Under the pieces are notes generated by a model that was not told where the DNA came from, ran no database searches, and saw nothing but the letters and a program-made list of their open reading frames with translations. Of a stretch of DNA of 42,579 bases, positions 33,616 to 42,190 are shown piece after piece (the stretch's first letter is position 1; every line of letters begins with the position of its first letter). The stretch comes from Snodgrassella alvi_G. GTDB lineage: Bacteria; Pseudomonadota; Gammaproteobacteria; Burkholderiales; Neisseriaceae. The translations under genes and the position numbers were made by a program. The stretch spans positions 1-42,579 of the forward strand of contig CAMLCH010000019.1 in the NCBI GenBank assembly GCA_946478525.1. Direction: 5' to 3'.

Positions 33616-35754
33616 TTAGCCTATCCTTTTGAAAGGTGGTAAACAGGCCAGAAGTTGTTTACCATAACGGGCGGTTAAAATACGATTGTCTAAGATAGTA
33701 ATACGACCATAGTCAGTTTCTGTCCGGATTAGGCGACCAACTGCCTGTATCAGTTTAATACTGGCTTCTGGTACAGTAACCTCCATAAAAGGATTTCCCC
33801 CACGTGCTTCTATCCACTGATTGCGTGTTTTTTCGATCGGATCATCCGGCATAGCAAACGGTAACTTAGCAATAATAACCTGTACGCATAATTCCCCAGG
33901 CAAATCCAACCCTTCCGCAAAACTATCCAAACCAAAAATAATACTTGGTTTGCCTGTATTAATTGCATCATGATGGCGTTGTAACAACACTTGCTTGGGT
34001 AACTCACCCTGCACTAACAATAATGGCAAATGAGTATCCGGCAATTTCAGTGCCACTTCCTGCATTTGTTTACGTGAGGTAAACAACACCAGCGTTCCAA
34101 TAACTTCTTGCTCATTAATTAATTTTGGTAACCACTGTATAATTTCCGCTGTATGAGCTGCTGGTTCTTTAGGGTTGGCAGCCAGTGCCGGAATATACAA
34201 TTCTCCTTGTTCCGCAAAATGAAACGGGCTATCCAGTGCCAGCATAGTGGTATCTGGCAAATTTTTTAGACCTGCTTGCCTCAACAGTAAATCAAAATTA
34301 CCCAATGATCGCAAAGTTGCCGAAGTCAGAACAGCACCAGCTGCACGATGCCATAACCCACTGGACAATTTTGCTGCACTGGTGATAGGTGAAGCATGAA
34401 AACTATAATCGACTTTATCGCCGGCAATACGCATAATCCATTTTGCCAGCGGTGCTTCTCCTTCTACCACCTCGGTTGCCAGTAAATCCCAAACACTGAC
34501 TATTTGCTCAGCGCGTGCCAACAACATACCAAGATCACTACTTAACAGATCCAGTAAACTACCATCCTGTTTTTTATCTCGACGGGCTGCCGATAATGCC
34601 TCATTCAGACTATTAATATGTTTAAGCAACATTCTGGCGCACACAGCCGTATTATTCACCAATATAGCTAAGTTAGCGGGAATAATGCCATTAGGCCAGA
34701 GCCAACTGCTGTCATTCATCCCCTCCTCTAGCCTTAAATCCGGTTCTTCCGCCAGATGGATTAGCCACTCCTGTAAACTTTCCTGTAAAGCCGTAGCTGC
34801 TTCAGTGGCTGCAACAGCCAGATCACTTTTGTCCAGTACACCGGCAACTTTATCGACAACATTACCAATGCGATCAAGAAACCAGAGTGCCTGATTTAGG
34901 CTATGTTCAGCAGCAAATTGCTGTAAGGCTTTGTGTGGTAAATGATGTGCCTCATCAATACAATAAAAACTGTTAGCAGGCGACGGCAAAATAACGCCAC
35001 CTCCCATCCCGATATCAGCCAGTAGTAAATCATGATTAGCCACAACTACATCGACATTTTCCAGCGTATCCCTTGCCAGAAAAAAAGGACATTCAGGTCG
35101 ATTAGGACAAGCCGCTTTTAAACACCCATGACGGTCGTTAGTCACTTTTTGCCACAGCAAATCATCAATTTTTTCCGGCCATGTATCCCGATCACCATTA
35201 AACTGACGATCGGCAAACAGATCCGCCATTTCCCGCAGCAGTGCCAGTTCTTCACTTTTTGGTTTTCGATCCCATAATAAAGAAGGTTGCTCAAAGCCTT
35301 GCAAGCTGTCCTGAGCATTTAACTGAGTTAACTGATAGAGCTTGTACGGACAAAGGTAGCGACCACGCCCCTTGGCCAAGGCAAAACTAAGTTGCAAACC
35401 ACTATGTTCTACCAAAAATGGTAAATCACGACCGACCAATTGTTCCTGCAATGCAATCGTAGCGCTGCTGACAATCAATTTCTTCTGTCTGGTCTGCGCC
35501 ATTATTCCGCCGGCAAGCAAATAAGCCAGACTTTTCCCTACCCCAGTCGGTCCCTCAATAACCACAATAGATTCACCATTGCGTTTTGGTGTCTCCTCCC
35601 CCTCCGCTGAAGACAAACTGCGGGCAAAGGTGTTAGCAATAGCTGCAATCATTTCACGCTGCGCTTTGCGCGGGCGAAAATTAGGCAAACTTAAAGCAAT
35701 ATTCTGGTAATGGTTGCGTATAGCGTGTTTTTCTAAATCTGTGAGCATATGCAT
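33616..35754 (-). CDS. dinG: ATP-dependent DNA helicase DinG
   Basis: 712-residue XPD-like 5'-3' superfamily 2 helicase that unwinds R-loops, D-loops and forked DNA during repair and replication-transcription conflicts. Walker A is EGPTGVGKS (67-75) and the DEAH box is at 267-270. Four cysteines at 135, 211, 216 and 222 (RYLCPYK, HGCLKAACPNRPECPFF) match the 4Fe-4S cluster. VVANHDLLLADI follows. Helicase domain 2 ends with LIQAVGRLIRTETDYGRITILDNRI. Length is normal. Start ATG 35754; a second ATG two codons on is possible and no strong ribosome binding site marks either. Single gene, divergent from metQ. Confidence 0.96.
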   Translation of the reverse strand: MHMLTDLEKHAIRNHYQNIALSLPNFRPRKAQREMIAAIANTFARSLSSAEGEETPKRNGESIVVIEGPTGVGKSLAYLLAGGIMAQTRQKKLIVSSATIALQEQLVGRDLPFLVEHSGLQLSFALAKGRGRYLCPYKLYQLTQLNAQDSLQGFEQPSLLWDRKPKSEELALLREMADLFADRQFNGDRDTWPEKIDDLLWQKVTNDRHGCLKAACPNRPECPFFLARDTLENVDVVVANHDLLLADIGMGGGVILPSPANSFYCIDEAHHLPHKALQQFAAEHSLNQALWFLDRIGNVVDKVAGVLDKSDLAVAATEAATALQESLQEWLIHLAEEPDLRLEEGMNDSSWLWPNGIIPANLAILVNNTAVCARMLLKHINSLNEALSAARRDKKQDGSLLDLLSSDLGMLLARAEQIVSVWDLLATEVVEGEAPLAKWIMRIAGDKVDYSFHASPITSAAKLSSGLWHRAAGAVLTSATLRSLGNFDLLLRQAGLKNLPDTTMLALDSPFHFAEQGELYIPALAANPKEPAAHTAEIIQWLPKLINEQEVIGTLVLFTSRKQMQEVALKLPDTHLPLLLVQGELPKQVLLQRHHDAINTGKPSIIFGLDSFAEGLDLPGELCVQVIIAKLPFAMPDDPIEKTRNQWIEARGGNPFMEVTVPEASIKLIQAVGRLIRTETDYGRITILDNRILTARYGKQLLACLPPFKRIG

Positions 35755-35880
35755 TCTAAAAAGTAAGCAAAATTACAACCGCTTAGACCATTTAGTAGTA
35801 AAGTTATTAAAAATCAGTATATTAACCATATAAATACAATTATATACTGAAACTCCACATCAAATTTTCTTAGGGACATC

Positions 35881-36705
35881 ATGAAGAAACTTATCTATTT
35901 TATCTTATCCTGCGTTATCGCCATCGGTATAATTGCCTGTTCCGATCAAAAAAATAGCTCTGCAGCGTCTGCCAAAAAAGAACTGATCTTTGGTGCCTCA
36001 GCTATGCCTTACAGCAATATCTTCCAGCAAGGTATCCAGCCTATTCTTGAGAAACAGGGCTACACTATAAAAACCCTGATGTTTTCCACCCTTGAAGTCA
36101 ATAACCAATCAGTAGATAGTGGTCAGGTCGATTTTAATCTGGATCAGCACACAGCTTATATCAATGTATTTAATCATGAAAAAGGTACACACCTTTATCC
36201 TCTGGTACATATTCCCACACTGCCAGCAGCATTTTATTCAGATAAACACTCATCTTTTGAACAAGCTGCCACCGGTGCTACTGTTCTCATCCCCAATGAT
36301 CCCGCCAATACCTCCCGTGCATTACGGGTATTAACAGACAATAAACTCATCACACTAAAAGCCAATACTAATCCGATACTGGCCACACCAGATGATATTG
36401 CTGATAATCCCAAACAGTTAAAAATCAAAACAGTAGATTCAGTACTGATTCCGCGCATATTGTCAGAAGTAGATTTCGGCTTTGCTTCCGGTGGTATTGC
36501 CTACCAGTCTAAACTGGATCCACAAAAGGCAGTTTTACGGGAAAAAGTCATTCCGGAAATGGAAATGGTCGTAGCCATAAACGAAAAAAATAAAGATACT
36601 CAATGGGCAAAAGACATCAAAGCTGCTTATCAATCAGCCGAATTCAAACAGTTTATGCAATCCTACGATAAAAACCAAACATGGGCACTGCCTCAAAATC
36701 AATAG
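35881..36705 (+). CDS. metQ: MetQ/NlpA-family methionine-binding lipoprotein
   Basis: 274-residue substrate-binding lipoprotein of a methionine-type ABC importer. Signal peptide with lipobox IIAC (lipidated C20) after MKKLIYFILSC. The NlpA pattern is clear: LIFGASAMPYSNIFQQGIQPILEKQGYTI, VDFNLDQHTAYINVFN, IPNDPANTSRALRVLTDNKLI, VDSVLIPRILSEVDFGFASGGIAYQSKLDP and VVAINEKNKDTQWAKDIKAAYQSAEFKQFM. It stands alone: no metN or metI is adjacent, so it must serve a transporter elsewhere or be an orphan binding protein. TTAGGGAC precedes ATG 35881. Methionine as ligand is inferred from the family. Confidence 0.9.
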   Translation: MKKLIYFILSCVIAIGIIACSDQKNSSAASAKKELIFGASAMPYSNIFQQGIQPILEKQGYTIKTLMFSTLEVNNQSVDSGQVDFNLDQHTAYINVFNHEKGTHLYPLVHIPTLPAAFYSDKHSSFEQAATGATVLIPNDPANTSRALRVLTDNKLITLKANTNPILATPDDIADNPKQLKIKTVDSVLIPRILSEVDFGFASGGIAYQSKLDPQKAVLREKVIPEMEMVVAINEKNKDTQWAKDIKAAYQSAEFKQFMQSYDKNQTWALPQNQ

Positions 36706-37199
36706 CTTTAACCGCAAATAGCATAATGTCCGTTCCAGACCAGTAATAATAGCTATTATTGGTCTATTCACGATAAATTAGCCAAAATTCCTTATTATCC
36801 TTTTTCTACTTAATAAACGCTGCATAACTGCAATATAGCAGGCATAAACGAAACAAACGTCAATATATTGATATAAATAACAACGCAATTAAATTCAAAT
36901 TACAATCAAATAATTACATATGTTTATTTTTGCAAATTGACCTAATACAGTAGCAAACTAGCTTTTCAGGAACGATTTCGGTCACTAATATAACCAATAT
37001 AGCAAAAGACTACTGCCAATCATATCACACTGAGCACCATGATTTTTTCATCGTTGGTAATTTGCTGACTCTTACTTGTTAGCTTATTTATACGCATGGC
37101 ATTAAACGCCCTTGATGGCTAGCTGCCATGTTGTGTAATTTCCGATATTACCTGATGTCTGTCTTTCGGTCGCTTAGCATCCCGACATATGACATTATT
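36706..37199. other. non-coding stretch with possible weak terminator
   Basis: A hairpin AGACC...GGTCT with inner AATAATAG/CTATTATT pairing lies at 36737-36765, 32 bases after metQ, but lacks a T-run. The part from about 37050 on has scattered coding-like words and may be the lost 5' half of the hydrolase pseudogene that follows; I cannot align it convincingly. Confidence 0.4.
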
Positions 37200-37701
37200 C
37201 TTAATATAAAATATCGGTCCTGTTCTGGCTGCAATATGAGCGCATGATTCTGCACCCAAAATCAGTGATTTAATTTTTGCCTCGTCCGCATTTAAAGTTA
37301 AACTTTATCTGCCCTGTGCACCACCCTGTTATCATTTGCACAGAGATTTAAAGGACTTTTTGTTAACTTCTATGTTAAAGGCAAGTACCTCATCCATGAT
37401 CAGGAGCGTATTAATAGTTTTGATAACGATCCTCTGATCGTTCGTGCGTCGGAGTTAATATTTTTTAGAACTCTATCGGAATATCGACCAGATCATAGAA
37501 GATGAAGGCACTATCAGCTTACCTATTCAATTAATGATTTACGATCAGGATTACGTCATCCATCGACAACTGCAACTAGATTTTTATCATCGTCTGCGTA
37601 ATCCACTTAAAGAACTGCACAAATTACGTAGTTTCTATCAAGATACCTTAGGTGAAATACATAATAAGATTAAAGAAATTCTGTTCGCTTTTGGTGCATA
37701 A
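37200..37701 (+). pseudogene. broken alpha/beta-hydrolase (serine aminopeptidase S33-like) gene
   Basis: Translating by pieces restores a recognisable alpha/beta-hydrolase C-terminal half: GPVLAAI-stop-AHDSAPKI...LIFASSAFKVKLYLP (frame of 37216), then YVKGKYLIHDQERINSFDNDPLIVRA (another frame, through about 37445), then LELYRNIDQIIEDEGTISLPIQL and DYVIHRQLQLDFYHRLRNPLKELHKL...DTLGE (back to the first frame, stop at 37699-37701). Lesions are an in-frame TGA at 37237 where the family has Trp, and two frameshifts. The N-terminal half with the start is not detectable. The pattern matches the hydrolase domain of a family often annotated as alpha/beta hydrolase or lysophospholipase; the gene is dead. 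Confidence 0.72.
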
Positions 37702-38076
37702 TTCATCAATACATGAAGTAAGTGGATTGAAATAACTATAAAAATAGTTAATTATATTTTAAAATATAGTCCTTATTTAAAGGTGCATTAACAATTATTT
37801 CATCCAATGTAATTTAGTCAGGATTATTTTTTCAAATTAATTACTAAACCAATACATGATACTGTTCTTCAGGTAACAAGGGAATTCAGTTCAGTGCCCA
37901 GATAAGAAATCAACTAATTCATTCACTGGTAAATTCTGCAATATATAAATTTCTACTTCGGCATAGTTTGGTTGAGTAGATAGCATTGATTCCGTATCTG
38001 AACATATTCTTAACTAATTAACTAGACGCATAATCCCAAAGATATTAATTTATCCACTGAATTAACCGGATTCAGC
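37702..38076. other. intergenic, nothing recognised
   Basis: 375 AT-rich bases between the hydrolase pseudogene and the end of the antiporter gene. No terminator with a T-run is apparent for the antiporter gene and no frame is supported. Confidence 0.4.
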
Positions 38077-39492
38077 TCATTGGATAAACGTAGGCAGCAT
38101 ATACAAACCGTAGCAAAACAATCCCATAATTAATATAAAAATACCGGCCTCATAAGATTTAAATACTTTTTTGCCACCTTTACGCTGAACATAAACATAT
38201 AAAATCGCGCCCGGTCCCAAAGTTAAAATCGTCAAAACAACATACATAATCCCAGAAGCATAAATCAGCCACAACATATAAATCGTCGCAATCAAACCAA
38301 CAATCATATTTTTTGATAAAAATTTCGTCGATTTATCTTGAAATATCAATTTCATTTGAAACAAAGCAACACAAGTATATGGTAATAAAATCGTTGCTGA
38401 AGAAAGCTGTGATAATAAAGAATAGGCTTCACTGGTAACCAAAAAACTCAATAACAAAATTTGAATAATGACATTAGTGATAACCGTAGAAGTAACAGGC
38501 ATACCCGCACTATTTTCTTTAATAAATACTTTGGGAAACAACTCCCGCTTACCTGCCTGAAAAGCGATTTCTTCGGCCAACAATGTATTCGCAATCCATG
38601 CGCCAAAAATAGAAATAATCACCCCTAAATTAACAATTATCGCTCCAGGTTTGCCAATCACATGCTCTAATACATATGCCATAGCTGGATTCGGCAATCG
38701 CTGTAATTCTTGCTGTGACAGCACACCATAAGATAATACCGTGACAAAAGTATAAATCGCAGTTACAGCAACAAATCCTAAGATAGTCGCTTTGCCGACA
38801 TCACTGCGTTTTTTCGCACGACCAGAAAATATTACTGCTCCTTCAATGCCAATAAATACCCACACCGTAACCAACATAGTGCCTTTAAGCTGGGTGAATA
38901 CCTCGCCAAACTCAAAATTCTGGCTGACCGTACCCCAGAAATCATGCAAAAAGATATCTTTATTGAATGCAATAACAATACAAATCAGAAAAATAACAAT
39001 GGGAACTAGTTTCGCAACCATCACCACAGTATTTAATAACGTAGCACTATTTAGACCACGAAGAATCATAAAGTGGATCAGCCATAACATAATTGAAGCA
39101 CCAATAATAGACGCTACATTTTGACCATTACCAAAAATCGGAAAAAAATAACTTAATGCGCTGAACATCAATGTGCCAAAGGCAACATTACCAATGATGA
39201 CTGAAATCCAATAACCCCATACAGAATTAAATCCCATATAATCGCCAAAGCCAGCCTGAGCATAGCTAAATATCCCCGCATCCAAATCAGGGCGCTTATT
39301 ATTGAGATTTTCCATACACATAGCCAGCGCACCCATGCCAATACCAGCAATGAGCCAGCCAATCATCGTAACGCCTACCGAAGCAGTATTCGCCATTTCT
39401 TTCATCAGGTTGAAAATACCAGCACCGATAATCGCACTGATAATAATCCCAACCAGAGAAAACAGACCAATTCCATTTTCACTTTTATTCAT
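38077..39492 (-). CDS. arcD: APA-family basic amino acid antiporter (ArcD-like)
   Basis: 471-residue membrane protein with 12-13 helices of the amino acid-polyamine-organocation (APC) superfamily, basic amino acid/polyamine antiporter group. The first helix has GIISAIIGAGIFNLMKEMANTAS, the substrate-binding G-[AG]-G motif, and later IGIEGAVIFSGRAKKRSDVGKAT is characteristic of ArcD/LysI arginine-ornithine and lysine exchangers. AAGGAG 7 bases before ATG 39492 is strong. It follows the dimethylargininase gene by 86 bases on the same strand, so exchange of (methyl)arginine for the product citrulline or another cationic amino acid is likely. The exact substrate pair is inferred. Confidence 0.88.
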   Translation of the reverse strand: MNKSENGIGLFSLVGIIISAIIGAGIFNLMKEMANTASVGVTMIGWLIAGIGMGALAMCMENLNNKRPDLDAGIFSYAQAGFGDYMGFNSVWGYWISVIIGNVAFGTLMFSALSYFFPIFGNGQNVASIIGASIMLWLIHFMILRGLNSATLLNTVVMVAKLVPIVIFLICIVIAFNKDIFLHDFWGTVSQNFEFGEVFTQLKGTMLVTVWVFIGIEGAVIFSGRAKKRSDVGKATILGFVAVTAIYTFVTVLSYGVLSQQELQRLPNPAMAYVLEHVIGKPGAIIVNLGVIISIFGAWIANTLLAEEIAFQAGKRELFPKVFIKENSAGMPVTSTVITNVIIQILLLSFLVTSEAYSLLSQLSSATILLPYTCVALFQMKLIFQDKSTKFLSKNMIVGLIATIYMLWLIYASGIMYVVLTILTLGPGAILYVYVQRKGGKKVFKSYEAGIFILIMGLFCYGLYMLPTFIQ

Positions 39493-39512
39493 AAATTTTC
39501 TCCTTCTTTAAT

Positions 39513-39557
39513 AAAAAAATACCTTAAAGTTAAGCAAAGTAGCTTGCCCTTAAGGTA
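39513..39557 (-). terminator. intercistronic terminator/attenuator between ddaH and arcD
   Basis: On the minus strand TACCTTAA (39557-39550) pairs with TTAAGGTA (39527-39520) around an inner AAGC...GCTT helix, followed by seven Ts. It lies between the enzyme gene and the antiporter gene and would lower read-through. The arcD ribosome binding site follows immediately, so arcD expression depends on read-through or an undetected promoter. Confidence 0.75.
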
Positions 39558-39578
39558 CTCTGTGTTAAAGCAGAAAGT

Positions 39579-40346
39579 TTAGAATCTTAGTGACAGGCAA
39601 CTTAAACCACCATCGATTTTCCTGAATTCAGAAGTATCAACTACCAGTACTTTATAACCTAATGCTTCTATCTTGGCCTGAACCTTAGGATAGCCTGCTG
39701 GAACAATCACATAATCATTGATCCAGATACAATTAGCACCATAAGCTTCATCCATCTCAATTTCAATCTTATTGAATTTTTCGAATTCCGGCGCAGTTTT
39801 AAATTCGCCCGCAACCAATAAATTATTATTCTCTAAATACGCTAATCCGGTTTTCAAATGCAGCATTTCTTTCATTTCTACCATTTGACCGGAAAGACCA
39901 TATTTTTCCAGAATAGCAATCATTTGCTTAGCACCAGCTTCATTGGTTCGCGCGGATAAACCAATATAGAAATGATCACCAACCATCATAATATCACCGG
40001 CTTCAACCGTACCGGGCTCAGTAATATATTCAATATTGGTATAGAATTTTTTCAAAGCTTCCAACATATCCGGTAAAGCAGCCTCCTGACGGCGACTCTG
40101 TGCCCCGGGGCGGGTAACAATAGCACACTTACTGGTACATAAAGCAACATCTTCTACAAAACATGCATCAGGAAAGTCATCTGCTGGCTCAAGAACAGTT
40201 ACATTCACGCCTGTTTTAGTTAAAGCGCTTACATAATTTTCATGTTGTGCCAATGCTTTACTATAAATAGGTTTTCCTTCATTTGCACTGGTCAGACCAT
40301 TAGAAATACTTTGAGACGGAACACGAACAATGACATTTTTAAACAT
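39579..40346 (-). CDS. ddaH: dimethylarginine dimethylaminohydrolase (dimethylargininase)
   Basis: 255-residue guanidino-modifying enzyme hydrolysing N-omega-methylated arginines to citrulline plus methylamine or dimethylamine. The frame opens at 40427, but ATG 40346 with AAGGAGCG 7 bases upstream is the clear start and gives the family length. Catalytic residues fall almost exactly where they do in the Pseudomonas enzyme (D66, E114, H162, C249): D66 in FVEDVA, E115 in GTVEAGD, H163 in MLHLKTG and C250 in GGLSCLSLRF. Arginine deiminase proper is much longer. First gene of a likely operon with the antiporter. Arginine itself as substrate cannot be excluded. Confidence 0.9.
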   Translation of the reverse strand: MFKNVIVRVPSQSISNGLTSANEGKPIYSKALAQHENYVSALTKTGVNVTVLEPADDFPDACFVEDVALCTSKCAIVTRPGAQSRRQEAALPDMLEALKKFYTNIEYITEPGTVEAGDIMMVGDHFYIGLSARTNEAGAKQMIAILEKYGLSGQMVEMKEMLHLKTGLAYLENNNLLVAGEFKTAPEFEKFNKIEIEMDEAYGANCIWINDYVIVPAGYPKVQAKIEALGYKVLVVDTSEFRKIDGGLSCLSLRF

Positions 40347-41097
40347 TTTCCAACGCTCCTTTTCTTTTATTAGTCTGATTAAAATACAATATACAAAATT
40401 AAATGTAAAGATCAAATTAAGCGACAAAGTGGGGCTAAAATATTTTTTTATAACAAATTATTCTAAAGACATATCATAAATATTACACCTTAATAATCCC
40501 CTAAAAGGTATATAGATTATTGTATTATAATTATTAATTTGGAATTTAAGAGTAGGTAATAGCAAATCCTTAAAAATTAAGGAAATCAAATTAATAGAAT
40601 CAAAACATTCTATTAAATTTAGACAACTATTAATAATTAGCAAATAATCATTGGAACAATTAATTCAATTAACTGAAATGTAAGAATAAAATATTACTAG
40701 AAAATTTGGTTCGTAAACAAAAAAACAGAAATATGCTTATTATTAATTATTCTATTCAATTAAAATTATCTTCGTAAACAGTATGAAATTAAAGATTTTT
40801 CAATCATATTGAAATCTAATAGCAATACTCATCACAATATTAAAAGTATTAATTTATTTATTATATATAATAAACATAATAATAGTTATCTTAAACTGAT
40901 ACTTTCATAATAGTTTATTTGATCAATCTGATCTTTAATCATAACCACTCCAAAAATAAATTATAACTTTGAACCTTTTTTGCTTTTTTGAACCTCTATA
41001 GAAAGTAAGTATGTCATTTAATGAATATGATTATATTATATTAAATTTATTGAAATTTAATATTCTATTATGAGTTGATTAAATAGAGATAAAAAAT
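40347..41097. other. AT-rich divergent intergenic region with repeats
   Basis: 750 bases between ddaH (minus) and the sigma factor gene (plus). It has a palindrome TTTCAAT-CAT-ATTGAAA at 40798-40814 and a direct repeat TTTGAACCT at 40968-40976 and 40987-40995 (19-base period) about 100 bases upstream of the sigma factor. GAAC-type words recall ECF -35 elements, but no matching -10 is clear. The 61-codon frame at 40458-40643 has no ribosome binding site and is not called. Confidence 0.45.
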
Positions 41098-41631
41098 ATG
41101 AGTGAAAACAGAGAACAACTAATCAAATCTGCTTGTCAGGGAGATGAACAAACACTAGAAAAGTTATTGTTGATTTGTCAACCGGATATTAAACGCTTCG
41201 CTCGACGAATATGTTCAACATCAGAAGATGTTGAGAATGCTGTTCAAATTGCATTATGGCAGGTATATCGGAAAATAGGGATGTTAAAAACAGTAGCAAT
41301 ATTTACTGGTTGGTTATTTCGTATCGTCGAACGAGAATGTTACCGATTATTTAAGATTAGGCGAACAAATAATATCAACTCAGACTTTGAAGTCGATAAT
41401 TTGCATGCAGCATACGCCGATATTGATCTAAAAATTGACTTAATTAAAGCTATTACTGTTTTGCCGTTAATCTATCGATAGGTATTAATTTTAAAAGATG
41501 TTCAGGAATACTCGTCTCCCGAAATTGCGGCTAAATTAGGTATTACTGTTCAAGCCGTAAAAAGTAGATTGCACCGAGCTAGAATAATCATAAAAGAACA
41601 AATTAACTCACCCAAAATTTCTAATATTTAA
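41098..41631 (+). pseudogene. ECF-type sigma factor interrupted by one in-frame TAG
   Basis: Codons 1-127 encode sigma region 2 (about 5-90: NREQLIKSACQGDEQTLEKLL, SEDVENAVQIALWQVYRKIG, FTGWLFRIVERECYRLF) and the linker up to LPLIYR. A TAG at 41479-41481 follows, and the same frame then continues for 49 codons as VLILKDVQEYSSPEIAAKLGITVQAVKSRLHRARIIIKEQ, a perfect region 4 helix-turn-helix, to TAA at 41631. Family alignments have Glu at the TAG position (LPxxYREVLIL), so one GAG to TAG change explains it. Without region 4 the product cannot recognise a -35 element. Total 177 codons otherwise. It heads an operon with the next two genes. Read-through or an amber suppressor would restore it. Confidence 0.85.
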
Positions 41632-41651
41632 ATCACATGTAGGAGAGCATT

Positions 41652-41851
41652 ATGTATTGTCGTAATTCATTAACTTTACATTTAATAAGAGGATTAGGCG
41701 CAGTTATGTTGATTATAAGTGTATTTCTTTTTCAACTTTCTCTTATTACTAAACTGTGTTTTATTCTTGGTGCAATTTTTTGTTGCAAGGTTGTCCTGCT
41801 TGTTGGTTCTTCAGCTTAATTAAAAAACGTCAAATTCAAAAAGGAAAATAA
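41652..41851 (+). pseudogene. small CPxCW membrane protein, frameshifted in a T-run
   Basis: ATG 41652 with AGGAG at 41641-41645 starts MYCRNSLTLHLIRGLGAVMLIISVF, a membrane-helix protein. The frame runs into a six-T stretch at 41776-41781, after which the original reading resumes one frame over as LLQGCPACWFFSLIKKRQ with stop at 41849-41851, one base before the next gene's ATG. One extra T would restore a protein of about 66 residues ending in the GCPxCW motif seen in small inner-membrane proteins. As it stands the frame ends early at 41819 with a missense tail (CCKVVLLVGSSA). T-run slippage, phase variation or sequencing error could each explain it. Confidence 0.75.
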
Positions 41852-41852
41852 C

Positions 41853-42190
41853 ATGAGTAATTATCAATCCAGTAATGATTTTAAATACCTAGCTTCTTTA
41901 TTGAAATATGCACCTCATGAAGCACAAGCATTTATACATTTTGACCATCAAACAATTAAGCGAAGTGATGGCATTATTCCAACGAAAACACGAGAATTAA
42001 TTGCATTAGCTGTAGCGCTTACGACGCAATGTGCTTATTGTATGATGTTCACGTTAAAGGTGCAAAACGGGCAGGAGCTAGAATTGAAGAGCTGGCTGAA
42101 TTAATTTCAATTTCTGCATCGGTAAGAGCTGGCGCAACTATGGCTCACGGTTTGTTAACAATGCGCTTGTTTGAACAAAATAACGGTTAA
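41853..42190 (+). pseudogene. AhpD-like carboxymuconolactone decarboxylase family gene, frameshifted
   Basis: The first 63 codons encode an AhpD-like protein (TKTRELIALAVALTTQCAYC) with the redox CxxC at C60 and C63. Immediately after it, at about 42043, one base is missing: ATGATGTTCAC stands where AT(T)GATGTTCAC would give the expected CAYCIDVHVKGAKRAGA. The correct frame then continues to 42190 (IEELAELISISASVRAGATMAHGLLTMRLFEQNNG). The frame as it stands ends at 42104 after a nonsense tail. AAGGA is 8 bases before the ATG and the upstream frame ends one base before it, so the genes were translationally coupled. The family includes alkylhydroperoxidase-like and CMD enzymes. Confidence 0.82.

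Noticed and set aside
40458..40643. 61-codon minus-strand frame upstream of ddaH
   Set aside because: No ribosome binding site and composition typical of random AT-rich sequence (Ile/Leu/Asn).
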